From: Mimachlamys varia
Taxonomy: Eukaryota; Mollusca; Bivalvia; Pectinida; Pectinidae
Length of the DNA stretch: 64,000 nt
Reading direction: 5' to 3'
Assembly: GCA_947623455.1 (NCBI GenBank)
Contig: OX392536.1
Span: 12,023,282-12,087,281, forward strand
The stretch's first letter is position 1, and the number at the start of each line of letters is the position of its first letter. The notes beneath the pieces were generated by a model. The model ran no database searches. It saw only the letters and a list, made by a program, of their open reading frames with translations, and was not told the origin of the DNA. Position numbers and translations under genes: made by a program. Below, piece by piece: positions 13,075 through 25,710 of the stretch.

Positions 13075-13746
13075 AAAAAATCAGAGAATACTAAAGCGTC
13101 AACAAAACCATAATCCGAACTCAAAATCGATTAAACTAGGGGCAAAATAGGAACAAAAGAAATACTTACACGGAGACTCTCGTAAAAGCAAAAGAGAATA
13201 AGAGCATGTGTTCCGGAGGAATGAGCGTCTTCTGCTTCATCGACCACACCGCCAAGTAAATCTTGGTCACATCCAAGTAAGCATCAATCCTCAAAATGGG
13301 AACCGAGTCATCATTGTCATCACAACAAGTATACACACTCAAAAAGTCCATCTTCATATCACACAAAGATACAGAATATTTCTCGATGAGATCAAGATGG
13401 CGACCATAAAACTTGCCCATAGTCTTCATCAACCTGCATCTCCCGAATGCCTGTGCCGTAAGTTTGTTCTTCAGCAGTTGATATCTATCACGAAAATCTC
13501 GATATTCTTATAAAGCCCTAGAAATACCATTCAACTGCGACATGTAAACACCATAGGATGGAGAAGCAGGGATGTTACTATCAAGAAAGGGAAAGTTAAT
13601 GTAAGTTAGTAGTAAGTTTCCGGGCATGTTGGTCGTAGTTTAAGTAAAGATCGAGGAAAGAAACTGATGTAGGAGAGTCTGTTGTGTCTTTAGTCTCAAG
13701 TTCAGTAGGGTATATACGATCGACTAGGTCAGCAAACTTCTTGTTG
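13075..13746 (-). mobile_element. Retroelement 3' end, copy 2
   Basis: This is the reverse complement of the 15326-16035 copy over nearly its whole length. Read on the minus strand it begins with a peptide like KKFADLVDRIYPTELE, then passes a small deletion, stops and shifts. It ends with YGRHLDLIEKYSVSLCDMKM followed by the shared 3' untranslated region, whose end (aatactctga type) lies at 13075. It is a dead copy. Pairwise divergence from the plus-strand copy looks modest, suggesting fairly recent activity. Confidence 0.7.
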
Positions 13747-15130
13747 TTTATACACAACAATATCGGAACTTACTTTATGATGGAAAACAACAAATTATAC
13801 ATGTCTCATGCCGATAGAGAATTCCATCGTCGGATATTTTTCTAAAATTGAATTAAAAGTTTACATATTTTAATTCATATCGACTATATTGTTGAGGCGG
13901 GATGTTGGTTGGTGGGGGACTGGACGTAGGAAGGAACCAGAGCTTGGGATAACATATGCTGTGTTTCAGTCCTCGGTCTACGTCACACAGGGATGAACCA
14001 TATTTCTTATCTTCTCTTTGGATTGTCTTTAAGACAATATCTGGAACCATTTTTCTTCAATTCTCTAATGGGTGTACCATTCGTTGTCCTATTGATTCCA
14101 GAGCTAGCTATCCAGATCGGAGCCACAAATAAGCATCAATATTTGTTGCGGTGTTTGTGGTTAAACTTTGGAGTAAGCACGGTACCGAACAAATTCCACA
14201 TGTTGCTAATTAATGTCTTTGAAATGAAAAACAATTCGTATTTTTGCATAAAAAACTGTTTTAATTCTCACTCAGGCTGGCTCGTTAAATGGATTAAAAA
14301 TGATGTTTTTTTCTTTTGCCATACATGCTTCGCTAGGTTATGAACATTTCAAAGACAGGACTTGATCTCTACGAATTTAATTTATATCATGTGACGATCC
14401 TAACAAGGAGGCCCATCGATCGAACTGTTATTTCTGTCGTCTGAGTTTGTGTAGTTTCACATCTATCGAATCAATGGAATGACAAACAGCTTCCAGCTAT
14501 ATTCTTAGGGACATAAATACATGTGAATGTTTTCATCGAAATAAAACATGATCGCATTGCATTAAAAACATAGTTTTCCCTGACTTTAACTTTCCGGTTA
14601 GCGGTCGATACAACGAGCGAATTTGCCACACGCTGCACCAATATATTAGGAAGTGGGAAACTGTATCGGCGTACGTTTAAATTAATCATCGGAATTTGTA
14701 TGGACCAATCAACTTGAAACTGCTCTTAAATAGATTTATTGCTACTTGTAATGATAGCACACCCTTTTTAGAGGACTACACTTCGATTTTGAATGCGATC
14801 AACAGAGCTAAATCCTTTACTCCAGCATGTTTTTTAGAAGTTTATCTTGGAACTCTGGATATAAATATACCGTCCTGATGATTGTGCCTGCCTTCCCTGT
14901 GATCTCCCGCGTGGTAACCCATTACCATTGTATTTATGTATTCTAATCCACCAAATGATTTGACGCCTGTTTGTTTGTTTATTATGAGCGAAAGTCAAAT
15001 GCAGACGACGTGTGACCTTAGCCGCCAATAGGGAAGACCACGGAAGTGGGATAAAATTGAAGAAATCTCGAACGTTGCAAATTTCTCTAATGTTCCTCTA
15101 TAAAAGACAAAATACATAAAGGTCTTTTAC
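13747..15130. other. Non-coding stretch
   Basis: Open frames up to 116 codons without recognisable domains. No convincing repeat was seen. Confidence 0.4.
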
Positions 15131-15228
15131 TAACAGTGTCTTCAGTAATACCAAATATATTTTGCGAAAAATAATAAAATATTAGCCTCACATGTGAAAT
15201 GTATATGGTATTACTGAAGATTCTGTTT
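15131..15228. mobile_element. Short inverted-repeat element (MITE-like), copy 2
   Basis: It has the same 23-bp ends as the 2352-2501 element (taacagtgtcttcag at left, its near reverse complement at right) with a shorter, diverged interior. It lies about 100 bp upstream of retroelement copy 3. Confidence 0.65.
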
Positions 15229-15325
15229 ATTTTCATAACAAAACCTACTCGGAAATATGGATGTAAATATGGATATTTTCGAATTGTGTTCAGATCGGTA
15301 GGAATGCAAGCAAAAAAATGTTCCG

Positions 15326-15784
15326 TTGGAGGTGTTTTCTATAAACAACAAGAATTTTGCTGACCTGGTCGATCGTATATACGCTATTGAACTTGAGATT
15401 AAATACACAACATTTTCTCCTACATCAGCTTCTTACCTCGATCTTTACTTAAACTATGACCAACACAGACAACTTACTGCTAAGCGTGACGATTTCGATT
15501 TTCCTATCGTGAACTTTCCCTTTCTTGATAGTAACATCCCTGCTTCTCCATTCTATGACGTTTACATGTCGCAGTTGATTCGTTATTCTAGGGCTTGCTC
15601 TGGGTTTCGAGATTTTCGTGAAAGATGTCAGCTGCTGACGAACAAACTGACGACACAGGAATTCGAGGGATGCATGTTGATGAAGAATGTAGGCAAGTAT
15701 TATGGTCCCCATCTTGATCTCATCGAGAAATATTCTGTATCTTTGTGTGATATGAAGATGGACGCTTTTGTGTTTGCTTATTAG
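15326..15784 (+). pseudogene. Region downstream of reverse transcriptase in a retroelement, 152 codons
   Basis: The product contains LVDRIYAIELEIKYTT, then SYLDLYLNYD, then RDDFDFPIVNFPFLDSNIP, then YMSQLIRYSRACS, and ends YGPHLDLIEKYSVSLCDMKM. This order is familiar from a large family of marine-invertebrate retroelement proteins, where it follows the catalytic YVDD-type reverse transcriptase core. The catalytic core itself is absent, so the remnant cannot act alone. The frame is open, but the copy is 5'-truncated and the ATG is probably internal to the original protein. I suspect a Penelope-like or related lineage; a profile search would decide. The untranslated tail after the stop is conserved between copies. 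Confidence 0.6.
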
Positions 15785-16035
15785 TGTACTTACTTGTAGT
15801 GATTGACAATGGTAGCTCGGTTCTTATTGTGAGGACTGATTTTTAATTGGATGAAACCAAGATTTACATGGCTGGTGTCGCCGATGAAGCAGAATACGCT
15901 AACTCTTTCTTATTCTCTTGTACTTGTACAAGGGTCTCTATGTAATTTTTTCCATTGTTCATATTTTGCCTCTCATTTAATCGATTTTTAGATCGGATAA
16001 TGGTTTTGTTGACGCTTTAATATTCTCTGATTTTT
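15326..16035 (+). mobile_element. Retroelement 3' end, copy 3 (longest coding remnant)
   Basis: Comprises the 152-codon frame at 15326-15784 plus about 250 bp of 3' untranslated sequence ending tattctctgatttttt. It is the best preserved of five copies in the window (4.4, 13.1, 15.3, 25.5 and 35.8 kb). All lack 5' sequence to different extents but share the 3' terminus, the hallmark of target-primed reverse transcription. Confidence 0.7.
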
Positions 16036-16119
16036 TTATCCATATATTTGCATTTTAACTTTGCAGTTATTATTTATTTTTATGAATTCTTCTTTAGATA
16101 TTTAACTTATTAACTGTGT

Positions 16120-16298
16120 TTGTATTTGCGTCGTCCTCTCAATGGCATTGGCAGAATAACAATTATTTGAATAAAACTGACGCCGCCAACATATCGTAGT
16201 CAGTTAAGCGTTTGATGTAGAAGAGTTCTCCATGTTATCTGAAGCGGAGCATGGTTAATTTATGCCGTCGTAAGTAAATCGCGTGTTACGTCAGGGGA
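16120..16298 (+). repeat. Dispersed repeat pair, copy 1
   Basis: Diverged similarity to 24070-24271 in the same orientation. Both have a start like ttgcgt, a blocks gcgccaaca/gccgccaaca, ttctccatg near the middle-right, and a tgacgtca-like block at the end. No coding capacity; nature unknown. Confidence 0.45.
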
Positions 16299-18170
16299 AT
16301 ATTTGCTTTCATACTCAAATATTTACATTCCGTATTGAATTTGCCTATATGCCGTTAGAAAACCAAATCGTTGCCATAAGACTGTATACAATTTACAGGG
16401 ATAAGGTCAGTGTATAAAGACAGGAGTAGCGGCGTCACGCTTAGTGACTAGGTACAGCGATATGTGTTGTTACCTGGTTGAAAATATGTCCTTTCAATAA
16501 ATGGCATAAGGTTTATCATATTATGTTTAATATTAATATAAAATGCAGTTCAGTCCCCAAAATTAAAAAGAAATCTGTAAATAATATCCAAATGGGAGTG
16601 CGTAAATATTTTTCATATAGTTATTTGAAACATTTCAAGAATATAATACAAAGTTACTGCAATGTTCATAAAATGATAGCCCAGTGTTAAAATTTCGATA
16701 TTAGTCTGTAATTAAGAGTACAGGGGAGGAATACACAGGTACCCTCTGTAAAATATTGTCATGTAAAAGTATGTTTAGTGTTAAATAAATGTATCAAATT
16801 AAAACAAATAACACCGACATAACGTAATTTATATTTACGATGCGGTTACCTTATTACTAATTAAGTTTGAGAAATGTATTTTGATACACATGTGCCTCAA
16901 CTGCAACACATGTTTACAACAATTTACGTTCGCGACGTTTGACAGGTGCGAAGCCGAGAACGAATCGGTGTAATCAGTGAGTTAATACTGTCCGATCCAC
17001 GCGGAAGTGTATAATATATACGAATTCCATCAGAATTTATACAACACAAATTAAACTTTATTGACAATTCTTTCAAAATTATTAAATTACCTAAAACAAA
17101 CACTGCGGGAAGTGCCAAAGAACATCTTTTCACGTGTTGAACATTCGCCCAAAAAAAAGGATCTCTGGTAATCACTTAAAACAAGTTGTCGTCATAGGAA
17201 AGGACATTTTTTGCTTTATGAAGATATACCAAGTAACATTTACTTTTACTGCATGGTTGAATCCAATTTAATTGATAATTTTGTCGATGTTTAACCATGC
17301 CTTTAAGTCAGGCGTATGAATATCTAAAAAAGTAAATAGTTCAAAATGGAGGGCAGAGGAGTATATTTCGCTACATGTAACGGATGTTTGATTTAAGAGA
17401 TCTGACATAATGTCATAACTCGTCATACCGCAGACGGTAAGATTTTTGTTTTGGTTATGTGGCGTGCCACATAATTTTGTTGGTCAGCGATGGACATTTT
17501 TGTATATCAAAGATACATTTTTAGGAATCGCTCGGTTATATTATACATTAGGCTTTGCACGACGCTGCTATACATGTACATCTGTGATAGGGCAAACGAC
17601 AGTGTTTGATTTGTCTCATTGAGGACTGTGTACTGTACATGTCATACATCTCCAGTATCCAATGATCTGGTCATCCATCTTTCATCAACTATATGACCAC
17701 CTGATACCAAACTTAACGGGATGACTTTCGGGATGACAACTATTGTAATATGACTGGAGTCTTAGCAGGATTTTCATTGGTCTACTTCCCGTTTTCATCA
17801 CCAGGACCTGTCAGTGGGTAGACCTGTTCGTGCTTAAAATAACTCAACAGGGAAATTCCGAAATCCAAACACGCAACGAGTTAATTTGGACAACAACCAA
17901 TTAGAATGCTGGAAACAAACGTGTTAGGCATCACTATGTTAACAATAAGGCAGACGAGATATCCCAACATTGTTTCGCTGCAATAAAGGAAATACAAGAT
18001 ATTTTGAAAAGAAAGACTCGTTGAACACCCGAAAAAAACCGCTTTCAGCAATATTAAAGTGCTAAAGGTCATTTGCCAGTGGTTATATTATCAGATTGTT
18101 AAATTTTTAATTTGTTTTTGCTTGTTTTATTTGGCCATATTACAAAACATGTATTGCCTTTGTTTTCGAT
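16299..18170. other. Non-coding stretch
   Basis: No gene recognised. It holds a few short palindromes such as atgtggcgtgccacat near 17458. Confidence 0.4.
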
Positions 18171-18269
18171 GTACACGAGACTATGCGAACCTGGTCAAGA
18201 GTGTGTTCACCCCGGCCTTTCGCCTCGATGAAAAAACTCTTGATTAGGTTCGTATAGTCTCGTGTGCAC
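18171..18269. repeat. Inverted-repeat hairpin, 99 bp
   Basis: The left arm (18171-18202) starts gtacacgagactatgcgaac and the right arm (18236-18269) is its near reverse complement with one small insertion, separated by about 33 bp. Probably a foldback MITE remnant. Confidence 0.7.
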
Positions 18270-19615
18270 CTCATCAAAAGTCAATAATTGTATATGGCTT
18301 CCTGATACCCAATGCAACTGGATGACTTTAATTTTGCAACTGTGAATTTTCTTTTACTCAGCAGTAACATACTAGCTTATCTAGACGGTGTAAGAGTCTG
18401 TTTGTAAGCCTCAGAAGTATACGTGTACAGTTATGATAGAGTGTTTTTTTATTTACACCTAATTGTTTTGGGAATAAAATCTTATTAAGAAATAATGTTT
18501 AGAGTCTGTAGGAGAGTAAAAGACATAGGAAACTATACAGCTGGCTACACCTCACTCGAAAGATTTCGGATACAAACAGGGAAGAAATGGTAAAAATTAG
18601 GGCCCCCCAAAAAGTCTACATATACCAGAGCCTCTTAAGTATAATGAGTGTTCACAAAGATTGACGCTTAAAAAGATACCTCGCGAACTCTTTTTTTTTT
18701 TTTTTGTTATTCAAAGGTCAATACCAGATACTTCATCAATGTATATTGACATTTATTATTAAGCTGTGGGAGCTGTTCACAATGTCACTGTTGTACATTT
18801 ACGTGTATGGTGGCGCCCTGCAATGTCTACTGCATAAATCGTACTACGGCACAAAACGTCCTACTTCATAAAACGCAGATGCAAGTGTATTATTTGCGTA
18901 AACCGTGTCCATGCTCTCGCAATGACAACTTCAGACGTGGAAGAGAATTCAGTTTCGGTTGAGACAATTTAATTGCCTGGGTGACTTTTTCCATTACAGA
19001 TGGGCAGTGTGTCCTGTAAAAGTTTGCCTTGTTTTTCTTTTTTTTTTTTTTTTGCTATATCTGTTAATATCAGATGTTCTTTTAATATTTATACAACATT
19101 TACAGATTTTCTTTTTGTCACGCTTATGTAGTGACATTTATATATTACAATAGTAACAAAACCTATGATTGTTAAAAGGAGGTTTATATCGTTGTAGTCT
19201 GGCTGTTAAATCTTATATACTAAAATGTTACTTTTCCGATTTTTTTCAAATCTCAATAAGATTGCTTTTCAACTTGCACTCTCAGCATTAAGCTGTCATT
19301 GCAATTATGAAATATGAAACCATTGGAATATTCAAACCAATCTGTTATATGTTTAACTATGACATCATAATTTCGTCATTTAATACATTCTTTATTACAC
19401 TTTTATATCAAATCATAAATCAGCAAAACAGTTTGCTTGAGCCCGAGGGGATCGGTTTTTAAGAATGATACAAGTCATGTTGTAACTGGTGTTTGCCGGA
19501 GGGTGGCGTGTCACAGGAATTGACTCTTTGTACTCACTCGCTACTCAAGTCTGTCCACAGACCTCGACCAGTGACATGTGAGTAGTCCGTCACCCTCTTA
19601 CTGTGTCCTCTGCTT
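18270..19615. other. Non-coding stretch
   Basis: No gene recognised. It contains poly-T tracts near 18690 and 19040. Confidence 0.45.
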
Positions 19616-20537
19616 CTCTCCCCAGCTGATCCTGAAACCTTCTCCTCTCCACGTCTATCCAGCTGATCCACCCCATACTCCTGAAACCTTCTCCTCTCCA
19701 CGTCTATCCAGCTGATCCACCCCATACTCCTGAAACCTTCTCCTCTCCACGTCTGTCCAGCTGATCCACCCCATACTCCTGAAACCTTCTCCTCTCCACG
19801 TCTATCCAGCTGATCCACCCCATACTCCTGAAACCTTCTCCTCTCCACGTCTATCCAGCTGATCCACCCCATACTCCTGAAACCTTCTCCTCTCCACGTC
19901 TGTCCAGCTGATCCACCCCATACTCCTGAAACCTTCTCCTCTCCACGTCTATCCAGCTGATCCACCCCATACTCCTGAAACCTTCTCCTCTCCACGTCTG
20001 TCCAGCTGATCCACCCCATACTCCTGAAACCTTCTCCTCTCCACGTCTGTCCAGCTGATCCACCCCATACTCCTGAAACCTTCTCCTCTCCACGTCTATC
20101 CAGCTGATCAACCCCATACTCCTGAAACCTTCTCCTCTCCACGTCTATCCAGCTGATCCACCCCATACTCCTGAAACCTTCTCCTCTCCACGTCTGTCCA
20201 GCTGATCCACCCCATACTCCTGAAACCTTCTCCTCTCCACGTCTATCCAGCTGATCCACCCCATACTCCTGAAACCTTCTCCTCTCCACGTCTATCCAGC
20301 TGATCAACCCCATACTCCTGAAATCTTCTCGTCTCCACGTCTATCCAGCTGATCAACCCCATACTCCTGAAATCTTCTCCTCTCCACGTCTATCCAGCTG
20401 ATCAACCCCATACTCCTGAAACCTTCTCCTCTCCACGTCTATCCAGCTGATCCACCCCATACTCCTGAAACCTTCTCCTCTCCACGTCTATCCAGCTGAT
20501 CAACCCCATACTCCTGAAATCTTCTCGTCTCCACGTC
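19616..20537. repeat. Minisatellite, 49-bp unit, about 19 copies
   Basis: Units contain ccatactcctgaaaccttct and ctctccacgtctatccagct. They are almost identical, with a few diagnostic changes (ctatcc/ctgtcc, gatccacc/gatcaacc, cctctcc/cgtctcc). Because 49 is not a multiple of three and the minus strand has no stop in any phase of the unit, a 259-codon frame runs through the array. That frame is a by-product of the repeat, not evidence for a gene. Confidence 0.95.
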
Positions 20538-20629
20538 ACATTCTGTCTCAAGTAGCAGACACTGACAGAAGTAATATTGATTCGAACAACAGATTCAAAA
20601 GTGCGACGCAATCCTTGTCTCAGTGTTTC

Positions 20630-21000
20630 TGTACACTATATAGAGGTTACACAACGAGTGGTTGTTGGATATGGTATTTATTTCCCCCTCGTTAATTATT
20701 TTTTAAAAGTTACAAAGTCTCTTTTGTAACTTTTCAAAAATAATTAACGAGAGTGAAATAAATACCATATCCAATAACCACGAGTCGTGTGACCTGTTTC
20801 TACCACAATACTATTCAGTGGCAGTGGCAGTGTTTTTGGGTTTTTTTTCTGTGAACCGCGGATGATATTTGCGCGAAAACACACCATCTCGTATATATTT
20901 CCGCCAAATTGTGACGACGTAGTGGTATATAACATATATTTATCCAACAGTCAGCACGTTTATACAATGGTCTGAGAGTGGAATAACACGGGGTATTGTG
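20630..21000 (+). mobile_element. Dispersed element with a 72-bp-arm hairpin, copy 1
   Basis: Positions 20645-20717 and 20723-20794 are near-perfect reverse complements of each other: the left arm ends in aaaagttacaaa, the loop is about 5 bp, and the right arm ends ccatatccaataacc. The following 200 bp, including ttccgccaaattg and atccaacagtcagcacgttt, recur at 32070-32530 in the same orientation. Non-coding; superfamily unknown. Confidence 0.75.
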
Positions 21001-21311
21001 GTAGAAAAAGTAACATATAATCTTCAGACTGATAGTAATGATGCGTGCTATACCCTGTACGTTTGTACACTTATAAATATATTATACTTACCCGCTAATG
21101 TATCAAAATCGGTTTTTACTTCATTAAGAGTTCATTTTCAAAAATAGGAAGAGGTTTCTGTGTGAAACTGGTAAATGTATTGACAATATTCAACTCGTTG
21201 GAATAAAACGTGTATTTCGCATGTTTCCATCACTACATTTAGCCGTTTACTTTATATGTTTTGAATTTTTTTATTGCTGGTATTCAACTTTGAATTTACA
21301 ATTTGAACGTT

Positions 21312-22026
21312 TTAACTCTTTCGGCGCCAAAGTCGACTTTTGTCGACAGCGAGGACGAGCGCCAAAGTCGACTATAGTCGACATTTTGAAAACAATAATG
21401 GGCTGCAAATCTAAGATTTTCATAAAATTTTGGAAATCCAAGGTGGCTACCAAGGTCACATGACCTTGACTGAATGTGAACAATGTCCAAAAGGTACAGC
21501 GCTAGCTTCATTGGAACTTTATATCCATCAAGTACAATTTAGCATGTTCCTACACCAACTAAAACAATGCTATAAAGTGTTAAGCATAAATCTATATTTA
21601 GCAATAAATATATACAGAAATTATGTCAGAATTACATGTTTTGGTAACTTTATTTCCTATTGTAATATATGCCTGCCACCACTTATATTCTTCATTATAT
21701 CAGTAGATATATATACAGACACTCATGATATAGATTAAAACCTAAGTGAAAAATAAAAGGAATATAGCTGTAAAATCAACAATTTTATCAAATTATGAAA
21801 ATCCAAGATGGCCGCCAAGGTTACATGACCTTGATTGACCTTGAATGACCTGTGGTGAGGTGCATTTGGTAAAGCATCATCTGAACTTTACATCAACCTA
21901 GTAGCATGCCCCTACACCAACAAATAAGAAAAACATACATTGTTAATTAAAATTCCTTTAATTAGTAATTAATATATGGCGCTGGGCCAATATGTTATTA
22001 AGGTATTTTGGCGCCGAAAGAGTTAA
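21312..22026. mobile_element. piggyBac-like non-autonomous element
   Basis: TTAA at 21312-21315 and 22023-22026 flanks a 707-bp element whose ends are perfect 16-bp inverted repeats (ctctttcggcgccaaa). piggyBac transposons duplicate TTAA and often begin with a pyrimidine-rich CYCTTT-type end, so this assignment fits well. Just inside the left end lie palindromic GTCGAC blocks. The interior has an imperfect duplication: a gaaatccaagatggc-type segment near 21432 and again near 21798, each followed by tgaccttga and cctacaccaac. No transposase is present. Confidence 0.8.
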
Positions 22027-23875
22027 GCATGCCCACAATATTCATAAAAATGCCATCGGAAACTGTGAATTCTTAAACAATGTTAATTCCATATCTAGCT
22101 CAATATCTAAACTATTTTTGCATCGGAGTACGATTTGTTTTTGTAAAAGATAAACATTTGGAAAAAGAAAAAGACATTCCTATATGGATGCTTTATAGAG
22201 GTCAGAGATCTATTGTGATGTCAGAGTTTTTTTGAATCTTATAAGGCGTTAATGAGATTTGGGAATACATTCATGAAGGTAGTGAGCTTTAATGAAAGGA
22301 AGGAAATTAATCAATCATTTCGATGTGAAACAGACAATGAAATCTCAAAACTTGAGGTACGCTAATCTTAATTCAAGAACGAGACATTGGTAAGTGTAAA
22401 CATAAACAAAAGATACAGTCCTCGGGTTGAGGTTGTGACCGTTTCTGCATCAGATAAAAGGAAATGTAGACGTCAAGTCAACAAAGTACTCGGCTGGTTA
22501 ATCAGCAATCATTGACAACATTGGAATCATTAAAGGGGTATCTCAGCCACCAGGGGGGATTCGCAAGTTCCTTTACACTTTGAAAGCCTCGATCTGAGAT
22601 TTCCTTATCATAACCCCAAAAGTTAAAGGCTCTTTCATTACAAATACATTAATTGATGTGATTATTTATTTTATAAAATACGCTAAGCTTACCACGTTGT
22701 CACAAGAACGGACTGAACTAATGAGGTGATAAGTCCAGTATTTAAGCCTCATCAAGCACTCTTAAACACCACAAATCGATTACACACGGACAAACGTTAT
22801 TCCCGCCAATCAGATCGAGCGAGCTGATGTTTTAACCAGGAGAGGATCCTTACAGTTACCGGACAGTCATCACATGTGGAGGTTGATGCAGACACATCAC
22901 TCTATCAGACAGCCCTGTCGTCTACAATCTATCTAGTCAAAAGGAGTGTCGTACGACGACAGCTCAGACTTGTTCCCTAGCCAAACACTCACGCAACGCA
23001 ATTTAGCATAGTTTAATTATGTATCTGTCGATCTTTGACTTTCGATGTCTATTTAAATACATGTTACCAACAGCAAGTATGATTGTTGCTTCAAGCAGTT
23101 GTTCCTCTTGCTGAATCTGTCCCCAATCAATCCATTCCGATGGCCGTAAACCATTTTTATCAACAGAAAACGGAATCTTTGTCCTCTCTGTTCAACGTCG
23201 ACCAACTTTTAGTTTGACCTTGACACCAGTGCATTCGACTGACCTTGTCTACAACAACATTCATAAGCATGGTATTTGTTGTTTCCAATAAACTGAAGAC
23301 TTAGCATTAGTGTTTTAGGGCGCTTTATGTGGTCTCTATATCTATAACGCCGGGCATTGCGTGGACATATAAAAAAATCTAATCATCCTTGTGGTACTGG
23401 CCTTCGCCGTGGAGCATACGCCGCCATGTTTAATGTTCTTCTTAATTCCCAGGTCTACATGCACAAAATCAACCCCACGGCCAGCTCAAAGTCTTCTGTA
23501 TCATACTTGCAGGTCCTAGCCGTCAGTCTTGGTTTAATTTGCATAAAGAAGACGACCAAATGGCTTGACTTATGTATTGTAATTAAAATATGCCATAAAC
23601 GTCAGCGGGGGAGTTAGGCGTGGTTAAATGGGAGTGATACCATTTATATGTATGAGCAGAAGTGCCTATTTCTATTTTGGGATTTCTCAATGATCAAAAT
23701 ATGTGGACGAACCACTTTCATTTTGTACAGGAACCTTGACATAAACTACAGATTGCATGTCTGGGGTGTGTAGGGTATTATTGTAAGATGTGTATTAGAG
23801 GTTTTCCAGTAAAACCTCTTATTATGTTCATTTTATAGGGATTAAACAGAACTTGTTTAACATGCATGCCTGTAT
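22027..23875. other. Non-coding stretch
   Basis: No gene or repeat recognised. The longest frame (86 codons, 23357-23617) has no recognisable domain. Confidence 0.4.
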
Positions 23876-23960
23876 GAACGCAATTCGGCTTCATCCATAT
23901 TACATGAAGCCCGGTAGGGTTTCATATCAAATACGGATATAACCGAATTGCGTTCGTACC
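23876..23960. repeat. Inverted-repeat hairpin, 85 bp
   Basis: The left arm starts gaacgcaattcggct and the right arm ends ccgaattgcgttc, with an inner match of atccatat to atacggat. Foldback element remnant. Confidence 0.65.
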
Positions 23961-24069
23961 GGAATGAATATACAAGTTAAAAAAACTCCCGTTCAATCCA
24001 TATATAAACATTTTCGCTTTTTGAAAACTGTTTAATTATATATTCCTTTTTGATAATACATTTTCTACT

Positions 24070-24271
24070 TGCGTTTGTAGTCCTTTAGGCGACATTGGCG
24101 GACCAGCCGTTATTCGAACGAAATTAGCGCCAACAATATTCTTTTATTCGTAGTCTTCTGAGCGTCTGGCGCAAGAGTGTTTCTCCATGCTATTCGGAAT
24201 GGATTGACCAGACTTTCATTGAGTAAGAGTTAATCTATAACGTCATAAGGAAACAAAGTGTGACGTCAAGA
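24070..24271 (+). repeat. Dispersed repeat pair, copy 2
   Basis: Partner of 16120-16298 with the same order of conserved blocks, including ttctccatg and a final tgacgtca-like block. Confidence 0.45.
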
Positions 24272-24292
24272 AGGTTTTGTTTTTGTTTAAGG

Positions 24293-24435
24293 ATTGAATG
24301 TATAGTTTGTTGCTTGCATCGGCTGTTGACCTCGCGTAAATGATGTGAACGGCGAGGCAGTTCATGTACCACTTGCTTGCTCGAGGTTCACTTGACTTCG
24401 TCAACCGATGCAAGCAACATAGATAGACATTCAAT
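24293..24435. repeat. Inverted-repeat hairpin, 143 bp
   Basis: The left arm attgaatg...gttgcttgcatcgg...gttgac is matched by a right arm gtcaac-cgatgcaagcaac...cattcaat. Arms are about 37 bp with a few mismatches. Foldback MITE remnant lying directly after the dispersed repeat at 24070. Confidence 0.7.
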
Positions 24436-25536
24436 TCTTATATTTATGTTAACTATTTTAAATTTCCCGCCATTCACATGTTCTTTAAGCTGCCGGTGTC
24501 ACACGGTGCTTCACTTTTGTTACATTTTTGCACACTTATCGGCATGTATGTACATACGCGGAACAGCCGATGGCTGGTTTCATTCATCACTAGGCAACAG
24601 AAAAAATGTAGTCCAGAGACAAGATATTTGTTTTATTTCTTTATGTGCTTTAATCATACCTCGCAAACTTTTATTTTCATTTCGAATTGTTTGAAATACC
24701 TTTCCAGCATAAAATTAACTTTAAGCGGTTTGCATCGCGCAGCAGTTTACATAACGACGTCGTGATTTGGTCACAGCTGAAGCGATCCAAATAAAGTTTT
24801 CGGAAGTTGGATTTCGGTGGAATTAGGCATAGCTTATTGACAAAAGTATGATGAATGAGATTGGTGCCATGTTTTAACTGGATTAGTGATTTGACGATTT
24901 TTAATTTGGGGGACAGGCCCAACCAAAAAATGAAAGCTTTTAGGGTAAGCACACGGTACGGTAATGTATAGACAGGATCAGAGTTGTCTAAGAATTTGTT
25001 ACATCTAGTTTTGGACCTAAACTAAGGTTTTTAGAGATTTCTTATACTTTTGGAGGGCAAAATAAGTTAGGTCCTACAATAGTTTAGCTAGCTTATTAGT
25101 TTCGTGAACCGGTTACATCTGTCGAATAACATAATTTAACTAACAGTGTATGTAACTTCCTAAAAGAAAACGGATTTTTGTGACCAATATCATAAGTTTT
25201 GTTTTAGTATCCACATGAAATAAAATCACTAAATCTGACTGACTGGCAGATGATCCCATTTCGCACGATCATCGAGGGAACCGATGAGGAATACCTTAGA
25301 TCTTGAATTAATGCTATCTACGATATGATACTGTCATAACCCATTGGCATGTAAAACAGCTGTTTTACGGGTGTAGTACACCAGTATTGTAGCCCTACAC
25401 AACGTTAACGATACACTGTTGTAAACAAATGTATTACTTCGCAAGGAACGAAAATGCGCATTGGGAAATGAAGTGATCAGAGTTTCCTAGTTTCAATAAT
25501 ACTCAGCTCTCGTTTTAAGAAAGACATGGCGGGTGG
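24436..25536. other. Non-coding stretch
   Basis: Open frames of 91-105 codons occur but show no recognisable domain. Confidence 0.4.
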
Positions 25537-25710
25537 CGGGTGTCGTCTATGAAGCAGAAGACGCTTACTCTTCTGGAACACCTGGTCTTATTCTCTTGTG
25601 CTTTTACGAGAGTCTCCGTGTAAATCTTCCTTTTGTTCCTATTTTGCCTCTAGTTTAGTCAATTTAAGTTCAGATTATGGTTTTGACGCTTTGGTATTCT
25701 CTGATTTTCT
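25537..25710 (+). mobile_element. Retroelement 3' end, copy 4 (untranslated part only)
   Basis: Starts at gggtgtcgtctatgaagcag and follows the shared 3' untranslated region to ttggtattctctgatttt. All coding sequence is missing, so this is a severely 5'-truncated insertion. Confidence 0.65.

Noticed and set aside
19534..20313. 259-codon minus-strand repeat protein (DVERRRFQEYGVDQLDRR)
   Set aside because: Same artefact from a 49-bp unit open in all three phases. Point variants do not preserve a protein.
24677..24952. 91-codon minus-strand frame with a protein-like composition
   Set aside because: No recognisable domain, no splice signals and no repeat partner; not supported as a gene.
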